DNA of 7,756 nucleotides from QHYU01 sp041493955 (lineage in GTDB: Bacteria; Acidobacteriota; Terriglobia; Acidiferrales; UBA7541), in the NCBI GenBank assembly GCA_041493955.1, contig JBGPZW010000153.1, forward strand, positions 1 through 7,756, read 5' to 3'. Below, in pieces: positions 1-6,028 of this stretch. The notes beneath the pieces are model-generated. The model was not told the origin of the DNA. It did not search any database and was given only the letters and a program-made list of their open reading frames with translations. The position numbers and the translations under genes are program-made. Each line of letters starts with the position of its first letter. Positions within the stretch are counted from its first letter, which is position 1.

Positions 1-448
1 CCAGCCTGACCCACGTCCACCGGCGGCATCCGCGCGTACAGCTGAAGGTACCGGTACGCCTGTGCCGGCTGGGACCGCTTGGGCAGCTCACCGAGGCCAC
101 CGAAACCCTCGACGTTTCCCGCGGCGGGATGCTCTTCTCTCACCGCGTGCCTGCCGGCTCGAGGCGCTAGTCTGGGTCACGTTTCCCTACGACCCGGCCG
201 TGCGCATGACGCAGCCGGAAATCCACGCACGCGTCGTGCACCTTAAGCAGACGCCGACTGGCGGCTATCTGGTGGCGGTGGAGTTCGACCCGTTCCCGCG
301 GCGCCGCTGCGCAGCCGCTGGGCTCCGGGCGCGAAGGCGCCGGCGCGCGTCGTGCGTGTGGCGCGGCTGCCCGGCATGGTCGAGCAGCAGGTCGCCCTTT
401 CCGTCCGTTTGTCGTGGGGGCGCTACTCTCGTCCCGAGCCCGCTGTGA
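1..448 (+). pseudogene. PilZ-domain protein, frameshifted and cut by the left window edge
   Basis: The gene is open at the left edge and begins in the frame whose codons start at base 3. That frame encodes the N-terminal PilZ signature: RRHPR (the RxxxR c-di-GMP arm) followed by VPVRL, then LDVSRGGMLF (the D/NxSxxG motif). It ends at a TAG at 168-170. The rest of the domain continues in the frame starting at 152 with LEALVWVTFPYD, then TQPEIHARVV and GGYLVAVEFDP, which is the usual PilZ strand order. The switch fits the loss of one base (or gain of two) between about 155 and 168. PilZ proteins bind cyclic di-GMP and alter motility or exopolysaccharide output. After about 300 the tail in the second frame is Arg-rich and no longer PilZ-like, while the third frame has the more coding-like third-position G/C, so the true 3' end is uncertain. 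Either a decayed gene or a sequencing or assembly indel would explain this. Confidence 0.7.
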
Positions 449-476
449 AGGGCGAGAGATGCTGCGCCCCCGGCAT

Positions 477-526
477 TTCTCCCCGGCGACCCCATCCTGT
501 AAACTACCGCTCCCGCTCCGGCGGGA
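477..526 (+). promoter_or_regulatory. Candidate promoter and 5' hairpin of the hydrolase gene
   Basis: A -10-like TAAACT lies at 500-505, directly preceded by TG; the hexamer 17 nt upstream (TTCTCC, 477-482) is a poor -35. Immediately downstream a perfect 6-bp hairpin, TCCCGC / GCGGGA with a TCCG loop, spans 511-526 and is followed by TTT, 9 nt before the ATG. The hairpin contains the only purine-rich stretch that could act as a ribosome binding site. It could be a translation-limiting leader hairpin or the terminator of the upstream PilZ gene. The promoter call rests on one hexamer. Confidence 0.3.
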
Positions 527-535
527 TTTCCAACC

Positions 536-1216
536 ATGCCGCCGCCCAGCACCGCCGCGCATCGCAGCCTGTTTCTGAACGGCCCCGCCGGACGCCTCGA
601 GGCCCTGCTCTGGGCTTCGCCGCTGGCTACGCCGGGCGCGGGCCCGCCTCTGGCAGCGGTGGTTTGCCATCCGCATCCGCTCTTCGGCGGCACCCTGCAC
701 AACAAAGTCGTCTTCCGCGTGGCGCGCACGCTCGACAAGCTGGGCGTGCCCGTGCTGCGCTTCAACTTCCGCAGCGCAGGCTTGAGCGCCGGGGAGCACG
801 ACGGCGGCCGCGGCGAAGTCGGCGACGTCACCGCCGCGCTCGATTTCATGGCAGCGGAGTTTCCCCGTCGCCCGTTGCTGCTAGCGGGATTCAGTTTCGG
901 TGCGTGGGTAGGTTTGCGAGTGGGCTGCGCCGATGCGCGCGTCGCGGAACTGTTGGGCCTGGGCCTGCCGGTGGGCGACTCCGATTTTTCCTATCTCGCC
1001 GCTTGTCCCAAGCCGAAGCTGCTCCTGCAGGGCGACCGCGACCAGTTCGGCCCGCGCGAGACGCTCGAGGCGCTGGTCGCCGGCCTGCCGGACCGCGGGC
1101 ATGAGTTAACCACGGTCGTCTTCGTGCCTGGGGCCGACCACTTTTTTACCGGGAAGCTCGACCAGGTGGACGTCGTCCTGCGTACGTGGATCCTCGCCCG
1201 CCACAGCTCTGTGTAG
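536..1216 (+). CDS. Alpha/beta hydrolase (COG2945-like serine hydrolase)
   Basis: A 226-residue single-domain alpha/beta hydrolase, the normal length for the small COG2945-type predicted hydrolases. The family hallmark CHPHPLFGGT is at residues 44-53, close after strand VV and before HNKVV; the first His-rich loop is thought to help form the oxyanion hole. The nucleophile elbow GFSFG places the catalytic serine at 120. GDRDQFG (166-172) supplies the acid, most likely Asp169, and GADHFF (199-204) supplies His202. RFNFRSAGLSAG (75-86) is also typical of the family. No signal peptide or membrane segment is visible, so it should be cytoplasmic. The natural substrate of this family is unknown; an esterase or acyl-hydrolase activity is the family expectation. 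The start at 536 puts the core at the usual distance from the N terminus, although no strong ribosome binding site is seen. It stands alone on the + strand, converging on the reductase gene. Confidence 0.93.
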   Translation: MPPPSTAAHRSLFLNGPAGRLEALLWASPLATPGAGPPLAAVVCHPHPLFGGTLHNKVVFRVARTLDKLGVPVLRFNFRSAGLSAGEHDGGRGEVGDVTAALDFMAAEFPRRPLLLAGFSFGAWVGLRVGCADARVAELLGLGLPVGDSDFSYLAACPKPKLLLQGDRDQFGPRETLEALVAGLPDRGHELTTVVFVPGADHFFTGKLDQVDVVLRTWILARHSSV

Positions 1217-1247
1217 TACCGGCATATTTCGTGCCGCGCCGGGAGCT

Positions 1248-1264
1248 GCCAGCGAGACGCTGGC
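1248..1264. terminator. Hairpin between convergent genes, possible bidirectional terminator
   Basis: A perfect 7-bp inverted repeat, GCCAGCG at 1248-1254 and CGCTGGC at 1258-1264 with a 3-nt AGA loop, lies in the 68-nt gap between the stop of the hydrolase (+) and the stop of the reductase (-). Its position suits a shared terminator. Neither side has a run of T, so intrinsic termination would be weak; Rho-dependent ending or a simple RNA-end-protecting hairpin are alternatives. Confidence 0.45.
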
Positions 1265-1284
1265 GTTACAACGGGACTACACGG

Positions 1285-2394
1285 CTAGGCCGACTCGCCG
1301 CGCTCGAACAGCCGCGCGAACTGATCCGCGGGAGCCGGCGCCACACTCACGAGACGCAGGTTCGCGGCGACGTGCTCGGCGCGGCTCATGCCCACCAGCG
1401 ACGTGGTGATGCCCGGCGTGGAGCGCGCGAATTGCAGCGCGCGCTCGGTGTCGTTTTCGAGACCCAGCACGCGCGCGATGAACTCCGGCAAGTTGCGCGC
1501 GACTTGCCCTTGCAACAGCGACGCGCTGCCGACCAGCGTGATCCCCAGCGCGTGCGCCGCTTCTATCATCGGCAACTGCCGCGCATCGAGCGGCTGGTTG
1601 GTCCGCGTCAACGCCTCGGTCATCCCCAGGTTGTAGGGCAGTTGCACGAAGCGGAAGTGGTGCGCGTCGCCGGCGATCCCGTGGGCCAGAATTTCCATGG
1701 CGCCGAGCGAGAGGTAATCGTGCGCCTCCTCCTCCAGGCGAAACGCGCTCCAGGTAGCCATGCCGTAGTGGCGGATCTTTCCCGCGGCGACGGCGGATTC
1801 GAGAAATTCAAACGCAGCGCGCACGCGCACCAGAAACTCCTCCCGCGACACCGCGCCGAGTTGCGATTCCGGATTGTGCAGGTAATAGACGTCAATGCAA
1901 TCGACGCCGAGATTGCCCAAGCTGCGCTCGAGCTGATTGGCCAGGTAGCCCGGCGCCATGCAGTGGCTGCCCTCGGCAATGTCGTCCACGCGCATCACGC
2001 CCGCCTCAATGTATTCGCGGAAGAAGTATTCGCTGGGGTCGGCGGGCATGTCGGCGTCCGGGGTGAGGTAGCCGCCCTTGGAGCACAGCACCAGCTCGTC
2101 GCGCTGGAACCCCATCTCCGCCAGTTTGCGCAGCGCGGTGCCGATCGAGCGCTCGCTGCGCTGTAAACGGTAGTTAATGGCCGAATCGATGACGTTGATG
2201 CCGCCGGCCACGGCCGCCACCACCGCGTCGGTGTAACTCTGGTCGGTGTCCGCGTCGACGTTTCCGAGATAGGTGCCGATACCGAGCGAGGAGAGCAGCA
2301 GGCCTTGCTGCTCGCGAAAATGGCCCAGGGCGGCGCGCCCTGCGAACCGCTCGGCATAGCGCCGCGTTCCCTCCAGCGTCGCAAACGTGCTCAT
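1285..2394 (-). CDS. Aldo/keto reductase family protein
   Basis: A cytoplasmic NAD(P)H-dependent oxidoreductase of the aldo/keto reductase TIM-barrel superfamily, 369 residues from the chosen start. The catalytic tetrad is visible: Asp70 in NVIDSAINY, Tyr75 in the same motif, Lys106 in CSKGGY and His173 in YYLHNPES. The cofactor phosphate-binding region near the C terminus is also present: GSASLLQG (289-296) and TPGITTSLVGMS (about 326-337). At 369 residues it is longer than the classic 300-330 because of an inserted segment after KGGYL (residues 109-145, DADMPADPSEYFFREYI and following), a form seen in acidobacterial and planctomycete homologues. The ATG at 2394 is preferred over the in-frame ATG at 2409 because AAAGAGGA sits just upstream of it, while nothing resembling a ribosome binding site precedes 2409. 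An extended -10 promoter lies upstream. The substrate cannot be told from sequence. Confidence 0.92.
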   Translation of the reverse strand: MSTFATLEGTRRYAERFAGRAALGHFREQQGLLLSSLGIGTYLGNVDADTDQSYTDAVVAAVAGGINVIDSAINYRLQRSERSIGTALRKLAEMGFQRDELVLCSKGGYLTPDADMPADPSEYFFREYIEAGVMRVDDIAEGSHCMAPGYLANQLERSLGNLGVDCIDVYYLHNPESQLGAVSREEFLVRVRAAFEFLESAVAAGKIRHYGMATWSAFRLEEEAHDYLSLGAMEILAHGIAGDAHHFRFVQLPYNLGMTEALTRTNQPLDARQLPMIEAAHALGITLVGSASLLQGQVARNLPEFIARVLGLENDTERALQFARSTPGITTSLVGMSRAEHVAANLRLVSVAPAPADQFARLFERGESA

Positions 2395-2431
2395 AGATCC
2401 TCTTTTCATCTCGAGGCGGGATCAGACACCG

Positions 2432-2440
2432 AGTATAGCA
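2432..2440 (-). promoter_or_regulatory. Extended -10 promoter for the aldo/keto reductase gene
   Basis: On the - strand the sequence reads TGCTATACT, a perfect extended -10 form (TGnTATAAT with one mismatch). The hexamer 17 nt further upstream, GCTGCG, is not a -35, as is often the case with extended -10 promoters. Transcription would start near 2425, giving a leader of about 30 nt that carries the AGAGGA ribosome binding site. It lies in the 95-nt gap after the UvrC-like gene, so the reductase can be transcribed on its own. Confidence 0.5.
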
Positions 2441-2489
2441 GGGGCGCGCCCGCGCGCAGCGAAGAGTGTGCCCACCGTGCAACCCCAGT

Positions 2490-3692
2490 CTAGGCCGGGC
2501 CGGGGGTGCGTTGCTCCTCCCCGGCCGACGCCTGGGCGGGCGGCGCAAGCAGCCGCGAGCAGGCGCGGATAATCCGCCGGTACGGCCAGTCGCCTCCCTG
2601 CGGGAAGAAAATCTCACCGGCGCGCGGTTTCGAGTAGAACCACCGCGCCAGCAGTGCCAGATGCTCGGCGAGTTCATCCTGATGGTCCGCAGCCGGCGGG
2701 CTCGCGGCGAAATGCTGCCGCAGGATCTCCTCGACCGAGCGTGGCTGACTGGCCAACTCGCCGAAGCGCAGGAAAAACGGAGCGGCGATGAGCCCGCTGC
2801 GCACGGCAAACACGGCAATCGAATTCTCCTCGGCGGCGATCTGCAGGATAACGGCGTCGAGCTCGTCCACCTTGCGCGCCAGCTCGGGCAGGCCGCGAAG
2901 GACTTCGGCCACTTTCTCGAGCTTGCGGTGTACGGCGGCGGCGCGCTCAAAATCAAGCGCAGCGGCGGCGGCTTCGCGCTCGCGCTCGAGCTCCGCGGCC
3001 AGCGAGGCGCCACCCGAATCGAGAAAACTCACCACGCGGCTGACCTCAACGTCGTACTGCTCCTGGCTGCAACCCGCAAAGCACGGCGCCAGGCACATTT
3101 TCATCTCCGAGTAAATGCAACCGGGAAACGTGGGGTCGCGGCGGATCTTGATCTGACAGCGGCGGATCTTGAACAGGTCGAGGAACTCACTGGCAAAAGC
3201 TTCGGCGGCGCGGCGCGAAGCGAACGGCCCGAAGTAGACTCCACCGCCCACGACTCGCCCGCTCGCCGCCTCCGCCGCGATGCGCCGCGTGACGTAGCAG
3301 CGCGGGTAGGCGTTGGCCAGGTTGACCTTCAGCAGCGCCGGCGGGCGCAACCGCGTCAGGTCGCGATAGCGCCGCGGAAAAATCTCCCGCGCGTGCTGGT
3401 AGTGCACCAGACCCTGCTCAAAAGCCGAGCCGGTCAGCCGGTAACGCACGCGCGCGGCAAAGCCGCGCAGGTTGAGCCGCTTGCTCGGGCCATCGGGGGC
3501 GCGCAGCAGGCGTTCGGCGCGACGGCGCAGGTCCGCAGTGCGCAAGAGGTAGGGTTCTGCCCGCACGGCATTTTCCCCCGTGCGATCGGCGCGCGGCTCG
3601 ATCAGAAACACGGCCGGGCGTGGCGGCAGCGCCGCGAAGAATTCCTCCTCGCGTGCGGGATCAAACTCCTGCCCGCAATCCAGCTCCAGCAT
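2490..3692 (-). CDS. UvrC-like protein lacking the C-terminal nuclease half
   Basis: A 400-residue relative of the N-terminal half of excinuclease subunit UvrC. In order: a degenerate GIY-YIG-like domain (about 24-135, with PAVFLIEP in place of the GIY strand and YLLRTADLRRR in place of YIG..R); a UvrC-type segment YFGPFASRRAAE (153-164); the cysteine cluster C179, C192, C200, C204, C208 in the RRC...GC...MCLAPC region, corresponding to the cysteines reported to hold an Fe-S cluster in E. coli UvrC; a UVR (UvrB-binding) coiled-coil motif at about 232-265 containing LDFERAAAVHRKLE; and the following UvrC beta region with FAVRSGLIAAPFFL. The RNase H-like endonuclease domain and the helix-hairpin-helix repeats of full UvrC (about 600 residues) are absent. 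By eye the GIY-YIG catalytic Glu aligns with His97 and the PRYN Asn is missing. A role in nucleotide excision repair, perhaps as a non-catalytic UvrB partner, is inference. An in-frame TGA just upstream fixes the ATG at 3692. Confidence 0.82.
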   Translation of the reverse strand: MLELDCGQEFDPAREEEFFAALPPRPAVFLIEPRADRTGENAVRAEPYLLRTADLRRRAERLLRAPDGPSKRLNLRGFAARVRYRLTGSAFEQGLVHYQHAREIFPRRYRDLTRLRPPALLKVNLANAYPRCYVTRRIAAEAASGRVVGGGVYFGPFASRRAAEAFASEFLDLFKIRRCQIKIRRDPTFPGCIYSEMKMCLAPCFAGCSQEQYDVEVSRVVSFLDSGGASLAAELEREREAAAAALDFERAAAVHRKLEKVAEVLRGLPELARKVDELDAVILQIAAEENSIAVFAVRSGLIAAPFFLRFGELASQPRSVEEILRQHFAASPPAADHQDELAEHLALLARWFYSKPRAGEIFFPQGGDWPYRRIIRACSRLLAPPAQASAGEEQRTPGPA

Positions 3693-3698
3693 GCCTCA

Positions 3699-3704
3699 AG
3701 AATA
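3699..3704 (-). promoter_or_regulatory. Candidate -10 for a leaderless UvrC-like transcript
   Basis: TATTCT on the - strand, preceded by TG, ends six nucleotides before the ATG of the UvrC-like gene, so transcription would begin at or next to the A of the start codon. The only ribosome-binding-like bases (GAGG at 3697-3694) are 1 nt from the ATG, too close for normal use. This spacing (TANNNT, 6 nt, ATG) is the arrangement known for leaderless genes in several bacterial phyla. No -35 is recognisable. Confidence 0.35.
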
Positions 3705-3732
3705 CATCGGTTGGCAGGTGTAGAGGCGCGCG

Positions 3733-3762
3733 GAACTTGTTCTGAGCGAAGCGAGGGAGTTC
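3733..3762. repeat. REP-like palindromic intergenic repeat (CTGAGCGAAGCGAG type)
   Basis: GAACT (3733-3737) and AGTTC (3758-3762) form an inverted repeat around TTCTGAGCGAAGCGAGGG. The core GCGAAGC (3746-3752) is the sequence known to fold as an unusually stable DNA mini-hairpin. The motif TTCTGAGCGAAGCGA is, from memory, a recurring intergenic repeat in Acidobacteria, Chloroflexi and other groups, usually as many dispersed copies. It lies in the 115-nt gap between the acyl-CoA dehydrogenase stop and the UvrC-like start. Only one copy is in this window, so repetitiveness cannot be shown here. It may also act as a transcript-end hairpin for the dehydrogenase. Confidence 0.55.
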
Positions 3763-3807
3763 GCCATCTGGAACCCTGAAGGCCGCCGCTACACGGACGG
3801 GAAGCTC

Positions 3808-4953
3808 CTAATAGCTCTTCAGCACCCAAGCGGCGATGACCAGGCGTTGGATTTCGCTGGTGCCCTCGTAGATTTCGGTGATGCGCGCGTCGCGGTACAT
3901 CCGCTCGACAGGATATTCGCGGCTGTAGCCATAGCCGCCGTGAACCTGAATGGCTTTGTGGGTGACGCGCGTGGCCATCTCACTGGCGAACAGCTTGGCG
4001 ATCGATGCCTCCATGCTGAACCGCCCGCCGGAGTCCTGTTTCCACGCGGCCTTGCGCGTCAGCAGCCGCGCGGCGTCAATCTCGGTGGCCATGTCGGCGA
4101 GCATGAACTGGATGGCCTGGAACTGGGCGATGGGATGGCCGAAGGCCATGCGCTGCTGCGAATACTTGAGCGCCTCTTCAAATGCGCCCTGCGCGATGCC
4201 CACAGCCTGCGCGGCGATCCCGATGCGCCCGCCGTCGAGCGTCGAGAGCGCCACCTTGTAGCCTTCGCCCTCCGCGCCGATGCGGTTCGCCAGCGGCACT
4301 TCGCAATCGGTGAAGGACAGCTCCGTGCAGGCGGTGGCGTTGATGCCCAGCTTCTTTTCCTCTTTGCCAACCTTGAAGCCGGCCATGCCGCGCTCGACCA
4401 CCAGCGCGGAGATGCCCTTCTCGCCCTTCGCCGGGTCGGTGTTTACGTAAACGATCGCGGCATCGGCCACGCCACCATTGGTGATCCACGCCTTCGTGCC
4501 GTTGACGACGTAGCGGTCGCCCTTGCGCACCGCCTTGGTTGTGAGCGCCGCGGCGTCCGACCCGGCCTGCGGCTCGGTCAACGCGTAGCAACCGATCTTC
4601 TCCCCGCGGGCAAACGGCACCAACAGCCGCTGCTTCTGCTCCTCGGTGCCGAAGCGATAGACCGGGTCGCAGTAGAGCGAGTTCTGCACCGAAAGGATCA
4701 CGCCGGTCGAAGCGCAGACGCGCGAGATCTCTTCAATCACGATGGCATAGCTGATGTGGTCAAAGCCCGCGCCGCCGTACTGCTCGGGAAGCGCAATGCC
4801 CGTCAAGCCCAGCCCGGCGGCCTTGTGAAACGTTTCCTTGGGAAAATGACCTGTCTCGTCGAGTTCGCGCGCCAGCGGCTTCACCTCCGACGCGGCAAAC
4901 TCCCGCACGGTCTGCTGTAGCATCTTCTGCTCTTCGGTCAATTCCAGGTCCAC
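3808..4953 (-). CDS. Acyl-CoA dehydrogenase (short-chain / butyryl-CoA type)
   Basis: FAD-dependent dehydrogenase that introduces the alpha-beta double bond into acyl-CoA thioesters and passes electrons to electron-transfer flavoprotein. It has 381 residues, the usual length. The N-terminal helical domain begins with LELTEEQKML. Signature 1, CYALTEPQAGSD, is at about 122-133; signature 2, QVHGGYGY followed by VERMYRDARITEIYEGTSEIQR, covers about 336-370. The catalytic base is Glu363 in IYEGTSE, the position used by short- and medium-chain enzymes. RMAFGHPIAQFQAIQ (268-282) is the FAD/dimer-contact region. The GTG at 4953 is chosen because GGGAGAGGA precedes it at good spacing and it gives the normal N terminus; starting at the in-frame ATG at 5016 would add 21 residues that do not belong to the family and would run through a hairpin. 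Chain-length preference (butyryl, branched or other) cannot be fixed from sequence. No etf genes are in the window. Confidence 0.95.
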   Translation of the reverse strand: MDLELTEEQKMLQQTVREFAASEVKPLARELDETGHFPKETFHKAAGLGLTGIALPEQYGGAGFDHISYAIVIEEISRVCASTGVILSVQNSLYCDPVYRFGTEEQKQRLLVPFARGEKIGCYALTEPQAGSDAAALTTKAVRKGDRYVVNGTKAWITNGGVADAAIVYVNTDPAKGEKGISALVVERGMAGFKVGKEEKKLGINATACTELSFTDCEVPLANRIGAEGEGYKVALSTLDGGRIGIAAQAVGIAQGAFEEALKYSQQRMAFGHPIAQFQAIQFMLADMATEIDAARLLTRKAAWKQDSGGRFSMEASIAKLFASEMATRVTHKAIQVHGGYGYSREYPVERMYRDARITEIYEGTSEIQRLVIAAWVLKSY

Positions 4954-4972
4954 AGGTCCTCTCCCTGGGCGC

Positions 4973-5001
4973 GCGTAGCACAGCCACCCCTGGCTGTACG
5001 C
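4973..5001 (-). repeat. Stem-loop in the acyl-CoA dehydrogenase leader
   Basis: On the - strand GCGT-ACAGCCA, loop GGGG, TGGCTGT, a 3-nt bulge GCT, then ACGC form an 11-bp imperfect stem ending about 7 nt before the ribosome binding site of the acyl-CoA dehydrogenase. The inner 7 bp (4980-4986 with 4991-4997) are perfect. It may be a REP-like intergenic repeat, an operator or an RNA leader structure; the sequence alone does not decide. Confidence 0.5.
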
Positions 5002-5041
5002 TGTGTCGTGGTTCACGCGCTCCTAACTCTGAAGTATCGGT

Positions 5042-5055
5042 GGGCGGCGCCGCCC
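5042..5055 (-). terminator. GC-rich hairpin downstream of the zinc-ribbon gene
   Basis: GGGCGGCGCCGCCC is a perfect 14-bp palindrome (5-bp stem with a 4-nt GCGC loop as RNA) about 50 nt after the stop of the zinc-ribbon gene, at the end of the HIT/zinc-ribbon pair. No T-run follows on the - strand, so it is only a weak candidate for an intrinsic terminator. Confidence 0.3.
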
Positions 5056-5106
5056 CCCAACCGCACAGGAATGAGTGCCTGCGCGGCAGAGTAATGAAGC
5101 GGCATT

Positions 5107-5529
5107 CTACAGCCGCAGGCGCAGGTTTCGCAAAGTGGCACAGGCGGTTTCCATCCCTGGTTCTCGGTTTTCATTCTGGAAATCATGCTCCTGCAGGTAA
5201 ATCTCGAGGTTGTTGCCGCCTCTCGGCTCCGATCGGATTTCCTTGTAACCAAGCTCAGTCGCGAGGTCAGCGCGGACACTTGCGAGAGCTTCTGACCGTG
5301 CAGATACCTGTTGGTCGAAAGGCCTTTGGTACGGCAGATAGAAGACCGCGACCAGCCAGACCAGACCTCCTATCGCCAGAGGAACCCAGAGAAGATGACT
5401 GATCGCTCGACCAATCGTCTGACTTCTTTCTTGACGCGTGCCCTCGTCCAATCGATGGACTGGGGCGTAACAGTGGGGACAAGCATTGGTGCCTCCCGGA
5501 ATTCGCTTGCCACAAGAAGCGCAAGACAT
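5107..5529 (-). CDS. Small zinc-ribbon, single-pass membrane protein of unknown function
   Basis: A 140-residue protein I cannot assign to a named family. Residues 1-22 form a zinc-ribbon-like knuckle pair, CASC (3-6) and CPHC (17-20), with a short linker containing GKRIPGGTNA, the usual pattern of the short N-terminal zinc ribbons that cap many bacterial membrane proteins. One hydrophobic segment follows (about 46-66, WVPLAIGGLVWLVAVFYL). The remaining 70 residues are soluble and polar, with a possible helix (FDQQVSARSEALASVRADLA) and a strand LEIYLQEHDF. No catalytic motif is seen. The start lies 17 nt after the HIT stop, with a GAGAGTGAG stretch that could serve as ribosome binding site, so the two are probably co-transcribed. 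The gene looks less G+C-rich than its neighbours by eye, which may mean a faster-evolving or acquired gene. Confidence 0.75.
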   Translation of the reverse strand: MSCASCGKRIPGGTNACPHCYAPVHRLDEGTRQERSQTIGRAISHLLWVPLAIGGLVWLVAVFYLPYQRPFDQQVSARSEALASVRADLATELGYKEIRSEPRGGNNLEIYLQEHDFQNENREPGMETACATLRNLRLRL

Positions 5530-5546
5530 CGAAGGTGCTCACTCTC

Positions 5547-6026
5547 TCATCGGAGGGCGCGACGGAGCTTGTCGTAGGTGACCTGGAGATCTTCGGGGTG
5601 AAGGCGCGTTTCGCTGATGGTGGTCATGAAGTTGGTGTCGCCGGTCCAGCGCGGCAGCAGGTGCAGGTGGAGGTGACCGGTGACGCCGGCACCGGCGCAG
5701 CGGCCCAGGTTCATGCCCAGGTTGAAGCCCTCCGCATGGTAGTTGGCGGCCAGCGCGGAGGTGACGCGCTGGGCGAGCTGCATCATTTCGGTGAGCGTGG
5801 CGGCGTCGCACTGCGCGAGCTCGGCGCCGTGCGTGAACGGCACGATCATGACATGCCCGGTCGTGTAGGGAAACCGGTTGAGGATGACGAAATTCTTTGC
5901 GCCGCGGTGCACGATCAGACTCGCGGCATCGTTGCCGGCGGCCAGCGCGTCGCAGAAGATGCAGCGATCGTCCTTGGCCGCGTCGGTGACGTAGCGGTAG
6001 CGCCAGGGAGTCCAGAGGTAGTCCAT
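5547..6026 (-). CDS. HIT-family nucleotide hydrolase/transferase (Ap4A-type)
   Basis: A 159-residue histidine-triad protein. The N terminus MDYLWTPWRYRYV followed by CIFC (22-25) is characteristic of the bacterial HIT group annotated as Ap4A hydrolase or phosphorylase-like. VILNRFPYTTGHVMIVP (47-63) is the substrate-binding strand pair, NLGMNLGRCAGAGVTGH (102-118) leads into the triad HLHLH at 118-122, where His120 is the expected nucleotidylated nucleophile, and PRW follows. HIT proteins cleave nucleoside phosphates such as Ap4A or AMP-linked compounds in the cytoplasm; the exact substrate here is not determined. An in-frame TGA 18 nt upstream supports the ATG at 6026. There is no clear ribosome binding site: the sequence just before the ATG is the arm of an inverted-repeat element. 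It lies between the HU/IHF gene and the zinc-ribbon gene, all in one direction. Confidence 0.93.
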   Translation of the reverse strand: MDYLWTPWRYRYVTDAAKDDRCIFCDALAAGNDAASLIVHRGAKNFVILNRFPYTTGHVMIVPFTHGAELAQCDAATLTEMMQLAQRVTSALAANYHAEGFNLGMNLGRCAGAGVTGHLHLHLLPRWTGDTNFMTTISETRLHPEDLQVTYDKLRRALR

Positions 6027-6028
6027 TT

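Noticed and set aside
352..1104. A 250-codon open frame overlapping the PilZ tail and the hydrolase
   Set aside because: Over 536-1104 it is only an out-of-frame reading of the hydrolase and is Arg-rich. Its first part (352-450) has coding-like G/C and may be the shifted tail of the PilZ gene, which is noted there.
1186..2166. A 326-codon open frame on the + strand opposite the aldo/keto reductase
   Set aside because: Antisense shadow of a gene with a full catalytic tetrad; low-complexity Arg/His-rich product and no recognisable domain.
2466..3779. A 437-codon open frame on the + strand opposite the UvrC-like gene
   Set aside because: It is antisense to a gene with clear UvrC motifs; its product is Arg/Ala/Gly/His-rich without any family motif. 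Long antisense frames are expected in high-G+C genes.
3847..4920. A 357-codon open frame on the + strand opposite the acyl-CoA dehydrogenase
   Set aside because: Antisense shadow; the - strand frame has both acyl-CoA dehydrogenase signatures.
4954..5016. N-terminal extension of the acyl-CoA dehydrogenase starting at the ATG at 5016
   Set aside because: The 21 added residues have no family counterpart, cross a strong stem-loop, and the GTG at 4953 has an excellent ribosome binding site.
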